This document shows, piece by piece, positions 26,050-35,316 of a stretch of 64,000 nt of DNA. A program made the translations under genes and the position numbers. The stretch is from Phaeobacter gallaeciensis (lineage in GTDB: Bacteria; Pseudomonadota; Alphaproteobacteria; Rhodobacterales; Rhodobacteraceae). Every line of letters starts with the position of its first letter. The first letter of the stretch is position 1. Location of the stretch: contig NZ_CP015124.1 in NCBI RefSeq assembly GCF_001678945.1, forward strand, positions 1,795,501-1,859,500, given 5' to 3'. The notes under the pieces are model-generated. The model saw only the letters and a list, made by a program, of their open reading frames with translations, searched no databases and was not told where the DNA came from.

Positions 26050-27779
26050 TGTACACCTCCGGGGGCCCGTGCCTTGCGGATCGTCTGATGGTTCGCGACC
26101 ATTTCCTGCAGTACCTTGTCCTTGGGACCAAAGGCGGTCTGTACACCCTGGTCGATCACCAGCAGCAGATCGCATTCCTGAATGGCCGCTGGACGGTGGG
26201 CCATGATCATCACCGATTTTCCTTCGGCCTTGAGCTGTTTGATCGCCTGATTGAGCGCCACCGATCCGTCATTGTCGAGGTTCGAATTGGGCTCGTCCAG
26301 AATGACGAAAACCGGATCATCATAAAGTGCACGAGCCAGGGCAACCCGCTGCATCTGACCGCCGGACAAACGCCCCCCACCGGAAGAAACCGCGGTGTCA
26401 TAGCCGTCAGGCAGCTTGACGATCATATCATGCGCGGCAGCCTTCTTGGCCGCAGCGACAACCTTTCCGGCATCAGGCTCCTGAGACAGCCGGGCAATGT
26501 TCTGGGCGATGGTGCCGTCAAACAGCTGCACCCGCTGCGGCAGATAACCGATGTGGCGGCCCAGAACGTCCGGCGCATATTGATCGATGGAGGCCCCGTC
26601 CAGCCGCACCGTGCCCGCTGCCGGGCGCCAGGCGCCGGTCAGCGCCTTGGCCAGGGTGGATTTACCCGATCCCGACGGGCCGATCACGCCGATGGCCTGT
26701 CCCGGTTGCACCCGGAACGACACGTTGCGCAGCTGCGCTTTGTTGTCGCCGGGCGGCACCACCGCCAGCCCCTGCACCTCGAGCAGCGCCTTGGGCTGCG
26801 GCAGCGCGGTGCGTTCCTGTTCCGGCGGTACCTTGGCCAGAAGTTCGCCGAGGTTGCTCCAGCCTTTCATGGCGCGCTGCACCATGGGCCACTGACCGAG
26901 ACCCAGCTCGATCGGGGCCAGCGCCCGGCCCATCAGGATCGACCCGGCGATCATCGCCCCGGGGGTCATCTCGCCCTGCAGCACCAGATAGGCGCCCAGC
27001 CCCAGCATCGCCGATTGCAGAAACAATCGCAGCGTCTTGGTGAGGGTGGTGAAGCCGCCGCCAGTGTCATTGGCCGCGATATTGTCCTTCAGCGCCGACG
27101 TGCGCGCCTTCTGCCAGCGCTGGAAGGCGGCGCCGCGCATCCCCATGGACTGGATCATCTCCGCCTCGGTGCGGATTTCCTCGGACATCAGGTTGGCCTT
27201 GTGGCCGGACATATTGGCTTTTTGCAGCGGCGTACGGCTCAGCAACTGGTTGAGAAGGGCAATCCCGATCAGCACCGCCCCGCCACCCAGCGCCAGCAGG
27301 CCGAGCCAGGGGTGGAACAGAGCGATCCCCGCCAGGAACACCGGTGTCCACGGCAGATCGAAAGCAGCGCCCAGCACCGGCGATGAGATCAGCCGCTGGA
27401 TCGATTCCAGATCGCTGAGGCCGGTCTGGGCGACCGGATCCCGCGCCACCGCCGAGCGGCGGATCATGGCATCGAACACCCGCTGGTCCAGCGCCGCCTG
27501 GAACCGGGCCCCGGCCCGGGCCAGGATCCGGCCACGGGCGTAATCCAGAAGACCCATCATGCCGTAAAGGAACACCACCAGGAGCGACAGGGCGACCAGC
27601 GTGGCCTCGGAGCGGCTGCCCAGGACCCGGTCATAGACCTGCATCATATAAAGCGGGCCGGTCAGCATCAGCATGTTCACGAAAAAGCTGAAAACTCCGG
27701 TAGACCAGAAAAGCCCACGGTTGCGGCGACGCACATACCGAAGCTCATCAAATCCCGGTTTTATATTTTTTTCCTTCAT
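26046..27779 (-). CDS. Type I secretion ABC permease/ATPase (PrtD family)
   Basis: 577 residues from the ATG at 27779; a TTG four codons earlier is possible. The N-terminal membrane domain (about 25-310) lacks a C39 peptidase, as in RTX-protease exporters. The ATPase is intact: [51 protein letters not shown] and the switch His in MAHRPA. It powers export of unprocessed proteins carrying C-terminal signals. No cargo gene is adjacent; the acidic protein at 17628-18536 is one candidate in the window. Confidence 0.92.
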   Translation of the reverse strand: MKEKNIKPGFDELRYVRRRNRGLFWSTGVFSFFVNMLMLTGPLYMMQVYDRVLGSRSEATLVALSLLVVFLYGMMGLLDYARGRILARAGARFQAALDQRVFDAMIRRSAVARDPVAQTGLSDLESIQRLISSPVLGAAFDLPWTPVFLAGIALFHPWLGLLALGGGAVLIGIALLNQLLSRTPLQKANMSGHKANLMSEEIRTEAEMIQSMGMRGAAFQRWQKARTSALKDNIAANDTGGGFTTLTKTLRLFLQSAMLGLGAYLVLQGEMTPGAMIAGSILMGRALAPIELGLGQWPMVQRAMKGWSNLGELLAKVPPEQERTALPQPKALLEVQGLAVVPPGDNKAQLRNVSFRVQPGQAIGVIGPSGSGKSTLAKALTGAWRPAAGTVRLDGASIDQYAPDVLGRHIGYLPQRVQLFDGTIAQNIARLSQEPDAGKVVAAAKKAAAHDMIVKLPDGYDTAVSSGGGRLSGGQMQRVALARALYDDPVFVILDEPNSNLDNDGSVALNQAIKQLKAEGKSVMIMAHRPAAIQECDLLLVIDQGVQTAFGPKDKVLQEMVANHQTIRKARAPGGVQ

Positions 27780-27967
27780 CGCTGGTTCCAATACCTGTTC
27801 AAGCGCGCCTGTTCATACTAAAGCAGGGCAGCGAGCTGCCCGCAGAAAACCTGTTCCAATTCTGCCACAGTTTCACAATCAAGGCCTTCAAAGGGTGGGA
27901 AGCAGAAGGATTCCCAATAAGTGCGCACGGTGTGCTCCAAATTTGGACCAAGGGAAACCCAGACCCG

Positions 27968-28732
27968 ATGACTTTTTTTACGCGATCATTTGCAACGCTC
28001 TCTGCCCTGCTTGTATCAGCTCTGCTTTTGGCTGGCTGCGCGACACAGGATCCGGCGGCAAAAGCTGCGGGCGAAATCTTCGATCCCTATGAAAATACGA
28101 ACCGGGCAGTGCATCGGTTCAACCTTGGCCTTGACCGAGTGGCCTTCCGTCCGGCCTCCAAAGGCTATGTCGCGATCGTCCCCGACCCCATGGTCACGAG
28201 CTTTTCACATTTTGCTGAGAACCTCTCGATGCCGGGTCAGGCCGTGAATGCGCTACTTCAGGGCAACCTCAAGGAATCCGGGATCGCGCTGGCGCGGTTT
28301 GCCATCAACACCATCGTCGGCGTCGGCGGCCTCGGCGATCCGGCCAGTGCCTTTGACATTCCGCCGGTCGATACCAATTTCGGTGAAACGCTGCACGTCT
28401 GGGGCGTTGGCGAAGGCGCCTATGTGGAACTGCCGGTTTACGGTCCTTCAACAACCCGTGACGCAGTGGGCATCGCCGTTGATTTTTTCACCAATCCCAT
28501 TTCCTTTGCTGAGCATAATCCAGCCGACAACATCGGTGTCTACGCAGAGATCGTGCGTCGGCTTGGAGACCGTGGAAGATATTCTGATACCGTGGATTCG
28601 ATTCTCTACGAAAGCGCCGACAGCTATGCGCAGGCCCGTCTGATCTACCTTCAGAACCGCCGTTTTGAGCTGGGTGAAAGCAGTGAGATCACAGAGATCG
28701 ATCCGTTTGAACTGGATACCGAAGGGTTTTGA
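27968..28732 (+). CDS. mlaA: MlaA/VacJ outer-membrane lipoprotein
   Basis: 254 residues from the ATG at 27968. Lipoprotein signal with LLAGC lipobox, then the VacJ domain: DPYENTNRAVHRFN, then FAINTIVGVGGLGDPAS and a VDTNFGETLHVWGVGEGAYVELPVYGPS core. MlaA removes mislocalised phospholipids from the outer leaflet and passes them to MlaC. The mlaC gene follows after only 3 bp, while mlaFEDB are not here. Confidence 0.93.
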   Translation: MTFFTRSFATLSALLVSALLLAGCATQDPAAKAAGEIFDPYENTNRAVHRFNLGLDRVAFRPASKGYVAIVPDPMVTSFSHFAENLSMPGQAVNALLQGNLKESGIALARFAINTIVGVGGLGDPASAFDIPPVDTNFGETLHVWGVGEGAYVELPVYGPSTTRDAVGIAVDFFTNPISFAEHNPADNIGVYAEIVRRLGDRGRYSDTVDSILYESADSYAQARLIYLQNRRFELGESSEITEIDPFELDTEGF

Positions 28733-28735
28733 ACG

Positions 28736-29323
28736 ATGAACCGCCGTATGTTTCTTGCCGCAGCTGGTGCTGCAACCATCACCGCGCCCAGTGCGCTCTG
28801 GGCTTTGAACGAAAACTCGGCCAGCCGGTTGATCGACAATCTTGTCACTGACATCAATCGCGTCATTGCCTCGGGCAAGTCCGAAAATGCCATGTACCGC
28901 GATTTCGAGCGGATCTTTGGCCAGTACAGCGACACCTCTTATATTGCTGCCTATGCGATGGGCGTCGATGCTCGCCGCGCCTCGGCAGCGCAGAAACGGG
29001 CCTTCTCTGACGCCTTTCAGGGCTACATCTCGCGCAAGTATGGGCAGCGGTTCCGTGAATTCATCGGCGGTCGCCTCGAGGTGACCGGTGTGAAGCGCGT
29101 CAAGAAATGGTTCGAGGTCAGCACCACCGCCTATCTCAAGGGGCAGGCGCCGTTCGAAGTGACCTTCCTGGTTTCCAACCGCTCCGGCAAGGATCTGTTC
29201 TTCAATATGTATATTGAGGGCGTAAACCTTCTGCTGACCGAACGGACCGAGATCGGCGCCATTCTCGACCGCAACCGCGGCGACATCGACAAGATGATCT
29301 CAGAGCTGAAACGCCTCAGCTGA
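28736..29323 (+). CDS. mlaC: MlaC-type phospholipid-binding periplasmic protein
   Basis: 195 residues. The N-terminus MNRRMFLAAAGAATITAP looks like a Tat-type signal (RRxFL). The body matches the MlaC/Ttg2D family: INRVIASGKSENAMYRDFERIFGQY, AFQGYISRKYGQRF, and FFNMYIEGVNLLLTERTEI. It ferries phospholipid between MlaA and the MlaFEDB complex. It is co-transcribed with mlaA. Confidence 0.9.
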   Translation: MNRRMFLAAAGAATITAPSALWALNENSASRLIDNLVTDINRVIASGKSENAMYRDFERIFGQYSDTSYIAAYAMGVDARRASAAQKRAFSDAFQGYISRKYGQRFREFIGGRLEVTGVKRVKKWFEVSTTAYLKGQAPFEVTFLVSNRSGKDLFFNMYIEGVNLLLTERTEIGAILDRNRGDIDKMISELKRLS

Positions 29324-29433
29324 TCCCTGCCACTTTTCGCTATGATCCACTGGTTTGCCTTGCCTGTGGTCGCGGCATCGCGACTACACGGGTCGCCGCG
29401 ACCTCTCCCCGCCAGCCTGCCGGGGGCGCCAGC

Positions 29434-31680
29434 TCAGTTGCCGAAGATATCCCTCAGGATGCCATCCACCGCGCGGCCCAGCTCCTGACCAATCCGGGGG
29501 CCGCGACGCTGATCCCTGTCTGAGGGCTGCGGCGTGGGCAGTGGATCCGGCGCCTGCATCGGCAGCGGTTTCGGCTCCAGGCCCTCGTGCACCCGCACCA
29601 TCGCCTCTTGCCAGATCTCGGCCGGTAGCCCGCCTCCGGTCACACCGGTCAGCGGCGTGTTGTCGTCATAGCCCATCCAGACCCCGGCGACGTAATCCGC
29701 CGTGAAGCCGATGAACCAGGCATCCCGCGCCGCCTGGGTGGTGCCGGACTTACCCGCCGCCTGCCAGCCGGGGATCTGCGCCCGCCGTCCGGTGCCTTCG
29801 GCGATCACCTTTTCCATCATCCAGACCAGTTGCTGCGCCGCCTTGGTGCGGATCACCCGCTCTCCCATACCGCCGCTGGAGCCCATCAGCGGTTCACTGT
29901 CTTCCACAAGGCTCAGCGAGGTCACCCCATAGGGGGTTACCGAAGAGCCGCCGTTGAGGATCCCGGCATAGGCGCCGGTCATGTCCAGAAGCGTGCTTTC
30001 CGAGGCGCCCAGCGCCAGCGCCGGACCTTCAGCCATCTCGTTGTCGATGCCAAAATCGCCAGCCACCCGGCGCACCAGATCGCGGCCCACCGCTTCGGAA
30101 ATTTTCACCGCAGGAATATTCAGCGAATCCCGCAGCGCCTGTGTCAGGGTGATTTCGCCATAGTATTTGCGGGTATAATTCTGCGGGCACCATTCGCCCG
30201 ATCCCGGAATATCCATGCAATAAGGCGCATCCAGCACCCGGTCGAGCGGCGAGTATCCCAGCTCCAGCGCCGTGGCATAGACAAAGGGTTTGAAAGCGGA
30301 GCCCGTCTGCCGTTTCGCCTGGGTGGCGCGGTTGAAGACGCCGGACACCCGCGTCTTGCGCCCGCCCACCATGGCGCGCACGGCGCCATCGGCGCTCATC
30401 ACCACAATGGCGGCCTGAGCCTTTGACCCTTCGCGCACCTTGTTCTCAAAAACATGATCCACCGCGCCTTCCACGGCTTTCTGAAGGCGCTGGTCCAATG
30501 TGGTGCGGATCACCACGTCCTCGGTGGTCTGATCGCCGAAATAGCTGGGGATCGTATCCATTACCCAATCGGCGAAATATCCCCCGGCCCGCGCCTCGGC
30601 AGCTTCACTCAGCTCGGCGGGGTGGCTTTGCGCGTATTGGGTTTCCTTGGCTGTCAGATAGCCCTGTTCGTTCATCAGGCGCAGCACGGTGGCGGCGCGG
30701 TCCTGCGAGCGTTTGAGATTATTGGTCGGCGCCAGCGAAGACGGCGCGGTCAGAAGACCGGCGATCATCGCACCCTCGGCCGCGTTCAGCTGGTTCGCGG
30801 ATTTTCCGAAATAGCGCTGCGCCGCCGCCTCGGCCCCATAGGCGCCGCCGCCCATATAGGCCCGGTTCATATAGATCGAAAGGATCTCGTCCTTGGTGTA
30901 TTTGGCCTCCATCGCCATGGCGTAGACCGCCTCGGTCGCCTTGCGCCAAAGGGAGCCCTGACGGCAATCGGCCTCATAGGCGCGTTCGCTTTCCCAGACC
31001 TCGGGGTCATAGACCTCGCCAAGGCATAGCAGCTTCGCCGTCTGCTGGGTGATGGTCGAGCCGCCATGTCCGGACAGTGGACCGCGCCCTTCGCTCAGGT
31101 TGATGCGCACCGCGCTGGCAATCCCGCGCGGCGAGACGCCGAAATGACGGTAGAACCGCTTGTCCTCGGTGGCGACCACCGCGTTCTTCAGGTGTTTCGA
31201 CACGGTCTGTGTGGTGACGACGCCGCCAAACTGATCCCCGCGCCAGGCAAAGACCTCTCCCTTGGCATCCAGCAGGGTGACCGAGCCACGCGCCCGCCCA
31301 TCCAGCAGCTGCGTCACCTCGGGCAGCTTCATGTATTGATAGCCGACCGCCAGGGCGACGATGCCAGTGCAGATCAGCCCAACGCGCCAGGTAAAGCCCC
31401 AGACCAGACGCAGCAGCCATCGAAACGGTGCCAGCAGGGTCCCGATCAGCCCGCGTTTGCGTTTGGGGGTTGGTTTGCGCGTCGCTGCTGCCTTTTTCCG
31501 CGGCGCAGCCTTCTTGGGCGCTGCGGCAGGTTTTCGGCGCCCGAAGAGAAACCCAAAGATCCCACCACCAGAGCTGCCTTTTCGTGCGCCCCGGCGCGCG
31601 GGCTTTGCCCCTTTGCCGGATCTGCTTTTGGGATAGCGTTTATCCGCCACCAGCGGCTTGCGCCCTGATCCTTGTGCCAT
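29434..31680 (-). CDS. Class A penicillin-binding protein (transglycosylase/transpeptidase)
   Basis: 748 residues from the ATG at 31680. A long, Lys/Arg/Ala-rich cytoplasmic tail (about 1-75) precedes one membrane helix (about 85-110). The GT51 transglycosylase has its catalytic Glu in VVATEDKRFYRHFG and the second motif GGSTITQQTAK. The transpeptidase has the Ser motif TGSAFKPF, the SxN motif DSLNIPA and the KSGTT motif. Four Cys in the LCLGEVYD...YEADCRQ and APYCMD...EWCPQ segments are unusual extras. It polymerises and cross-links peptidoglycan. Transcribed alone, convergent with mlaAC. Confidence 0.93.
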   Translation of the reverse strand: MAQGSGRKPLVADKRYPKSRSGKGAKPARRGARKGSSGGGIFGFLFGRRKPAAAPKKAAPRKKAAATRKPTPKRKRGLIGTLLAPFRWLLRLVWGFTWRVGLICTGIVALAVGYQYMKLPEVTQLLDGRARGSVTLLDAKGEVFAWRGDQFGGVVTTQTVSKHLKNAVVATEDKRFYRHFGVSPRGIASAVRINLSEGRGPLSGHGGSTITQQTAKLLCLGEVYDPEVWESERAYEADCRQGSLWRKATEAVYAMAMEAKYTKDEILSIYMNRAYMGGGAYGAEAAAQRYFGKSANQLNAAEGAMIAGLLTAPSSLAPTNNLKRSQDRAATVLRLMNEQGYLTAKETQYAQSHPAELSEAAEARAGGYFADWVMDTIPSYFGDQTTEDVVIRTTLDQRLQKAVEGAVDHVFENKVREGSKAQAAIVVMSADGAVRAMVGGRKTRVSGVFNRATQAKRQTGSAFKPFVYATALELGYSPLDRVLDAPYCMDIPGSGEWCPQNYTRKYYGEITLTQALRDSLNIPAVKISEAVGRDLVRRVAGDFGIDNEMAEGPALALGASESTLLDMTGAYAGILNGGSSVTPYGVTSLSLVEDSEPLMGSSGGMGERVIRTKAAQQLVWMMEKVIAEGTGRRAQIPGWQAAGKSGTTQAARDAWFIGFTADYVAGVWMGYDDNTPLTGVTGGGLPAEIWQEAMVRVHEGLEPKPLPMQAPDPLPTPQPSDRDQRRGPRIGQELGRAVDGILRDIFGN

Positions 31681-31888
31681 GTCAGTATCCTGCCAGTGTC
31701 CTGCCCGGTTTGCCCGTTTTGGCGACAATAAACCGATCCCACTGCTTTGTAGAGGGGCAGTTTTGCCGGAAACTCCCTCCTCAAAACGCTCAAAATGCAG
31801 GCATTGACCACTTTTTAAGCAAAATAATTAGGCCCGAGGCCGCCATTCCGCCCTGCAAACAGGCTCTTCCGGTTCCCCCGACTCGGGG

Positions 31889-31904
31889 TGGCCGCTTTGC
31901 TGCA
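31889..31904 (+). promoter_or_regulatory. Weak sigma-54-like promoter candidate before glnK
   Basis: TGGC-N8-TGCA with the GG-N10-GC spacing of sigma-54 promoters, 46 bases before the glnK ATG. The inner consensus (ACG, TT) is only partly kept and I see no clear NtrC site, so this is a low-confidence suggestion. Confidence 0.2.
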
Positions 31905-31949
31905 GGTGCGAATGGAGCGGCCTAAGTGGTCCAGAAATAGGGTGTCGAG

Positions 31950-32288
31950 ATGAAAATGATCATAGCAGCCATCAAACCCTTCAAACTCGAGGAGGTCCGC
32001 GAAGCGCTGACCGGAATCGGCGTTTCAGGTCTGATGGTGACGGAAATCAAAGGCTTTGGAGCCCAGGCGGGCCACACGGAAATCTACCGTGGTGCGGAAT
32101 ACGAAGTGAACTTCGTCCCCAAGGTCAAACTGGAAATCGTGGTGCCAGGGGAGCTGGCGGATCAGGTGGTCGACACCATTTCGTCCACCGCCCGCACCGG
32201 CAAGATCGGCGATGGGAAGATCTTTGTCCTGGATGTGGCACAGGCCGTGCGGGTGCGCACCGGCGAAACCAACCTCGAGGCGCTTTAA
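31950..32288 (+). CDS. glnK: PII nitrogen regulatory protein GlnK
   Basis: 112 residues, the standard PII length. The T-loop contains the uridylylation site Tyr51 in EIYRGAEYEVNF, and the C-terminal ATP-binding loop reads ARTGKIGDGKIFV with RTGE. The first residues MKMIIAAIKPFKLEEVREAL are typical. GlnK senses 2-oxoglutarate/ATP/ADP and plugs AmtB when nitrogen is plentiful. amtB follows after 25 bp in the same operon. Confidence 0.96.
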   Translation: MKMIIAAIKPFKLEEVREALTGIGVSGLMVTEIKGFGAQAGHTEIYRGAEYEVNFVPKVKLEIVVPGELADQVVDTISSTARTGKIGDGKIFVLDVAQAVRVRTGETNLEAL

Positions 32289-32313
32289 GCGTCCATTTCG
32301 GAGGAAAATACAG

Positions 32314-33633
32314 ATGCGTAAACTGAAACTCTCTCTTGCCGCCACGGCCTTTGCCGCCCTTCCGGGCCTGGCACTGGCGCAGGACGCGGCAGCAGAAACC
32401 CCCGACATCAACCCCTATATCTTTACCACCCTGCTGTTCCTGATCGGCGGCTTCCTGGTGTTCTGGATGGCTGCAGGCTTTGCCATGCTCGAAGCAGGTC
32501 TGGTGCGTTCCAAGAACGTGACCATGCAGCTGACCAAGAACATCGCGCTGTTCTCGATCGCGGCCATCATGTACTGGCTGATCGGTTTCAACCTGATGTA
32601 CCCCGGCGACTGGGTGATCTCGGGCGTGATGGGCCCCTGGTTCTCCATCACCTCGCTTGAACCGGTTGGTCTGGCGGCAGCGGATGCATCGCTCGACTAT
32701 GCTTCGGTTGGCTCCGACTTCTTCTTCCAGCTGATGTTCTGCGCCACCACTGCCTCGATCGTCTCCGGCACCCTGGCCGAGCGTATCAAGCTGTGGCCCT
32801 TCCTGATCTTCGTCGCGATCCTGACCGGCGTTATCTACCCGATCGAAGCCTCTTGGCAGTGGGGCGGCGGCTTCCTGTCCGAAATGGGCTTCTCCGACTT
32901 CGCCGGCTCGACCCTGGTGCACGCAGCAGGTGGTTTCGCAGCCCTCGCAGGCGCGCTGATCCTCGGCCCGCGTATCGGCAAGTACAAAGACGGCAAAACC
33001 ATCCCGATGCCCGGCTCCAACCTGGCTCTGGCGACCCTGGGTACCTTCATCCTGTGGCTCGGCTGGTTCGGTTTCAACGGCGGCTCGCAGCTGGCGATGG
33101 GCACCGTGGGTGATGTGACCGACGTGTCGCGCATCTTCGCCAACACCAACATGGCTGCCGCCGCTGGTGCTGTCGCTGCCCTGCTGCTGACCCAGGTCAT
33201 GTTCAAGAAGCCCGACCTTACCATGACCCTGAACGGCGCTCTTGCCGGTCTGGTGTCGATCACCGCCGGTCCGCTTGACCCGTCGCTGTTCGGCGCGCTC
33301 TGGATCGGTGCCGTCGGTGGTGTGATCGTGGTCTTCGTTGTGCCGATGCTGGACAAGCTGAAGATCGACGACGTCGTCGGCGCCATCCCGGTGCACCTGG
33401 TCGCAGGCTTCTGGGGCACCTTCGCGGTTCCCTTCTACACCGAAGGTACCTCCTTCGTGACCCAGATCACCGGCTTCGTTGCCATCGGCGCCTTCACCTT
33501 CATCGTCTCCGGCATTGTCTGGCTGATCCTGAAGGCAACCATGGGTATCCGCGTCACCGAAGAAGACGAGATCAACGGTCTCGACATGGCGGAACTGGGC
33601 ATGGAAGCCTATCCGGAGTTCAAGGCAGGCTAA
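32314..33633 (+). CDS. amtB: Ammonium transporter AmtB
   Basis: 439 residues from the ATG at 32314 with GGAGGAAA upstream. It begins with a cleavable signal peptide (LSLAATAFAALPGLALAQ), then eleven membrane segments. Family landmarks are visible: LVHAAGGFAALAGALILGPR, WLGWFGFNGGS, and the twin-His pore residues in STLVHAAGG and IPVHLVAGFWGT. It conducts ammonium into the cell and is regulated by GlnK, encoded just upstream. Confidence 0.96.
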   Translation: MRKLKLSLAATAFAALPGLALAQDAAAETPDINPYIFTTLLFLIGGFLVFWMAAGFAMLEAGLVRSKNVTMQLTKNIALFSIAAIMYWLIGFNLMYPGDWVISGVMGPWFSITSLEPVGLAAADASLDYASVGSDFFFQLMFCATTASIVSGTLAERIKLWPFLIFVAILTGVIYPIEASWQWGGGFLSEMGFSDFAGSTLVHAAGGFAALAGALILGPRIGKYKDGKTIPMPGSNLALATLGTFILWLGWFGFNGGSQLAMGTVGDVTDVSRIFANTNMAAAAGAVAALLLTQVMFKKPDLTMTLNGALAGLVSITAGPLDPSLFGALWIGAVGGVIVVFVVPMLDKLKIDDVVGAIPVHLVAGFWGTFAVPFYTEGTSFVTQITGFVAIGAFTFIVSGIVWLILKATMGIRVTEEDEINGLDMAELGMEAYPEFKAG

Positions 33634-33660
33634 ACCCAGCCTCCTGACACAGATCTAGGA

Positions 33661-33687
33661 ACGCGGCCTCTCGGGGCCGCGTTTTTC
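33661..33687 (+). terminator. Terminator of glnK-amtB
   Basis: ACGCGGCC pairs with GGCCGCGT across a short loop, followed by TTTTCTTT. It lies 27 bases past the amtB stop. Confidence 0.85.
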
Positions 33688-33841
33688 TTTGTCCGCGCCC
33701 CTTTCGCCCAGCATCGGGTGAACCCTCCCGCCCGCTCCGGCACAGTCATAGACTGTCCCTTTGCGGTTGGGCCCGGCGCCGCGATAGCGGCGCCTGCTGC
33801 TCTCCTCTGTCGCCAAGGCCCCGCCCATCAAAGCGTACAGC

Positions 33842-33993
33842 GGGTCAAGGGCCGCACCAGCGGCCTCGCGCAAGGCGCGAGGTTCCCTTGAGGCGCGGTG
33901 CGCTGCAATTCACAATGGTCAAGGCGCGTTTGAGGGCAGACCTGCTCTTAAACCGCTTCTCAGCGAAATCCCTTGCGCCGCGTCAGCGGCGCC
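33842..33993. repeat. Multi-stem intergenic repeat, family 2, copy A
   Basis: Left half: TCAAGGG (33845-33851) pairs with CCCTTGA (33885-33891) around two hairpins, GCCGC/GCGGC and CTCGCG/CGCGAG, forming a three-way junction. Right half: TTTGAG pairs with CTTAAA around GGCAGACCTGCT, then the constant ACCGCTTCTCAGC, then a hairpin GCGCCGC/GCGGCGC at 33975-33992. The same order of elements occurs at 41804-41946, with several paired bases changed in step. Confidence 0.72.
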
Positions 33994-34072
33994 GGGCCCA
34001 AGCCCGCCAAGGGGTCTTGCCAGAGGCAAGGCACCTGCGGGCGCGGGAGCCCCTGCCCCATGACCGTCACAC

Positions 34073-34101
34073 AAAAACGCGCCCCACTCGGGAGCGCGTT
34101 T
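34073..34101 (-). terminator. Terminator of the sulfurtransferase-aminotransferase operon
   Basis: On the minus strand AAACGCGC pairs with GCGCGTTT, followed by TTGTGTG. The hairpin lies about 30 bases past the aminotransferase stop. Confidence 0.75.
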
Positions 34102-34131
34102 CACTCTTCACGTCTTTGTTTATCGCGGCGT

Positions 34132-35316
34132 TCAGACGCCCGCGTCGATGATCGCCTTGGCCAGCAGCGGCACGGTGGTCTTGTTGAGGCCCGCGATGTT
34201 CATGCGGCTGTCGCCCACCATGTAGATGCCATTGTCCACGCGCATCTTCTCGACCAGCTCGGGCGTGGTGCCCAGAAGCGAGAACATGCCGCGGTGCTGC
34301 GCGATAAAGCCGAAGCGGTCCGAGCCGCTCAGGCGCTGCAGCTCATCCGCCAGCTGCTGACGCAGGCCCAGCATGCCCAGACGCACCTCTTCCAGCTCGG
34401 ATGCCCAATCGGCGCGCAGGGCTTCGTCGTTCAGGATCATCGTCACCAGGCGCGCGCCGTGATCCGGCGGGAAAGAGAAGTTCTGCCGGTTGAGGAAGGC
34501 CAGCGTGCCCTGGTTCAGCGCCTGTGCGCTGCCGTCCTGGCTAACCGCCATCAGAAGGCCGGTGCGTTCGCGGTAGATGCCGAAGTTCTTGGAGCAGCTT
34601 GCCGCGATCAGGCATTCGGGCGTCTGGGCAGCCACCATGCGCACACCCGCTGCGTCTTCTTCCAGACCGTCGCCAAAGCCCTGGTAGGCAATGTCGATCA
34701 TCGGGATCAGACCGCGCGCGTTCAGAAGGTCGATCACCTCCTGCCACTGGGTGGTGTTCAGGTTGGCCCCGGTGGGATTGTGGCAGCAGCCGTGCAGCAG
34801 CACCACGTCGCCCTTCTCGGCCCCCTTCAGATCCTCGATCATCCCGTCAAAGTTCACGCCGCGGGTTTCGCGGTCAAAATAGCGGTAGGTGACGGTCTCG
34901 ATGCCAACGTATTTCAGGATCGAGATGTGGTTCGGCCAGGTCGGGTCCGACACAAAAACGCGTGCCTTGGGGTTGGCCATCTTGATCAGCTCGAACGCCT
35001 GGCGCACGGCACCGGTGCCGCCGGGGGTGGCGGCGGCGGCAATGTTTCCACGCGCCACGCTATCACCCAGGATCAGTTTGATCATCACATCGGCATAGCC
35101 GGGATCACCCGCGAGGCCAGTATAGGCCTTGGTGGTTTCTTCTTCCCACAGCTTGTGCTCGGCGGCCTTGATCGCGCGCATCACCGGGGTGACGCCCTCG
35201 GCGTTCTTGTAGACACCGACACCAAGGTCGATCTTATCCGCGCGCGGGTCCTCGCGGTACATCTGCATCAGCGCCAGGATCTTGTCCGCTGGCTGGGGTT
35301 TCAGGGTCTCGAACAT
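34132..35316 (-). CDS. Aromatic/aspartate aminotransferase (class I, PLP)
   Basis: 394 residues from the ATG at 35316, whose A is the last base of the sulfurtransferase stop (TGATG). The class I features are the N-terminal DKIDLGVGVYKN, the cofactor-contacting CCHNPTGANL (Asn) and MIDIAYQGFGDG (Asp/Tyr), the PLP lysine in SCSKNFGIYRERTG and the carboxylate-binding Arg near the end (DSRMNIAGL). This is the E. coli AspC/TyrB type. It moves amino groups between aspartate or aromatic amino acids and 2-oxo acids; which substrate is preferred cannot be read from sequence alone. Confidence 0.9.
   Translation of the reverse strand: MFETLKPQPADKILALMQMYREDPRADKIDLGVGVYKNAEGVTPVMRAIKAAEHKLWEEETTKAYTGLAGDPGYADVMIKLILGDSVARGNIAAAATPGGTGAVRQAFELIKMANPKARVFVSDPTWPNHISILKYVGIETVTYRYFDRETRGVNFDGMIEDLKGAEKGDVVLLHGCCHNPTGANLNTTQWQEVIDLLNARGLIPMIDIAYQGFGDGLEEDAAGVRMVAAQTPECLIAASCSKNFGIYRERTGLLMAVSQDGSAQALNQGTLAFLNRQNFSFPPDHGARLVTMILNDEALRADWASELEEVRLGMLGLRQQLADELQRLSGSDRFGFIAQHRGMFSLLGTTPELVEKMRVDNGIYMVGDSRMNIAGLNKTTVPLLAKAIIDAGV

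Larger units (their letters stand above)
33634..34131. other. Convergent intergenic region between amtB and the aminotransferase
   Basis: About 500 bases with no gene. From left to right it holds the amtB terminator, a GC-rich linker, a multi-stem intergenic repeat (33842-33993) also present at 41804-41946, and the terminator of the minus-strand aminotransferase gene. A minus-strand frame at 33655-33873 has no coding character. Confidence 0.6.

Noticed and set aside
24745-27779. Idea that the ABC/HlyD pair is a bacteriocin exporter with processing peptidase
   Set aside because: The ABC protein lacks the N-terminal C39 peptidase; it is the PrtD type.
33655-33873. Minus-strand frame downstream of amtB
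   Set aside because: It covers the amtB terminator and the start of the structured repeat, and shows no coding signal.
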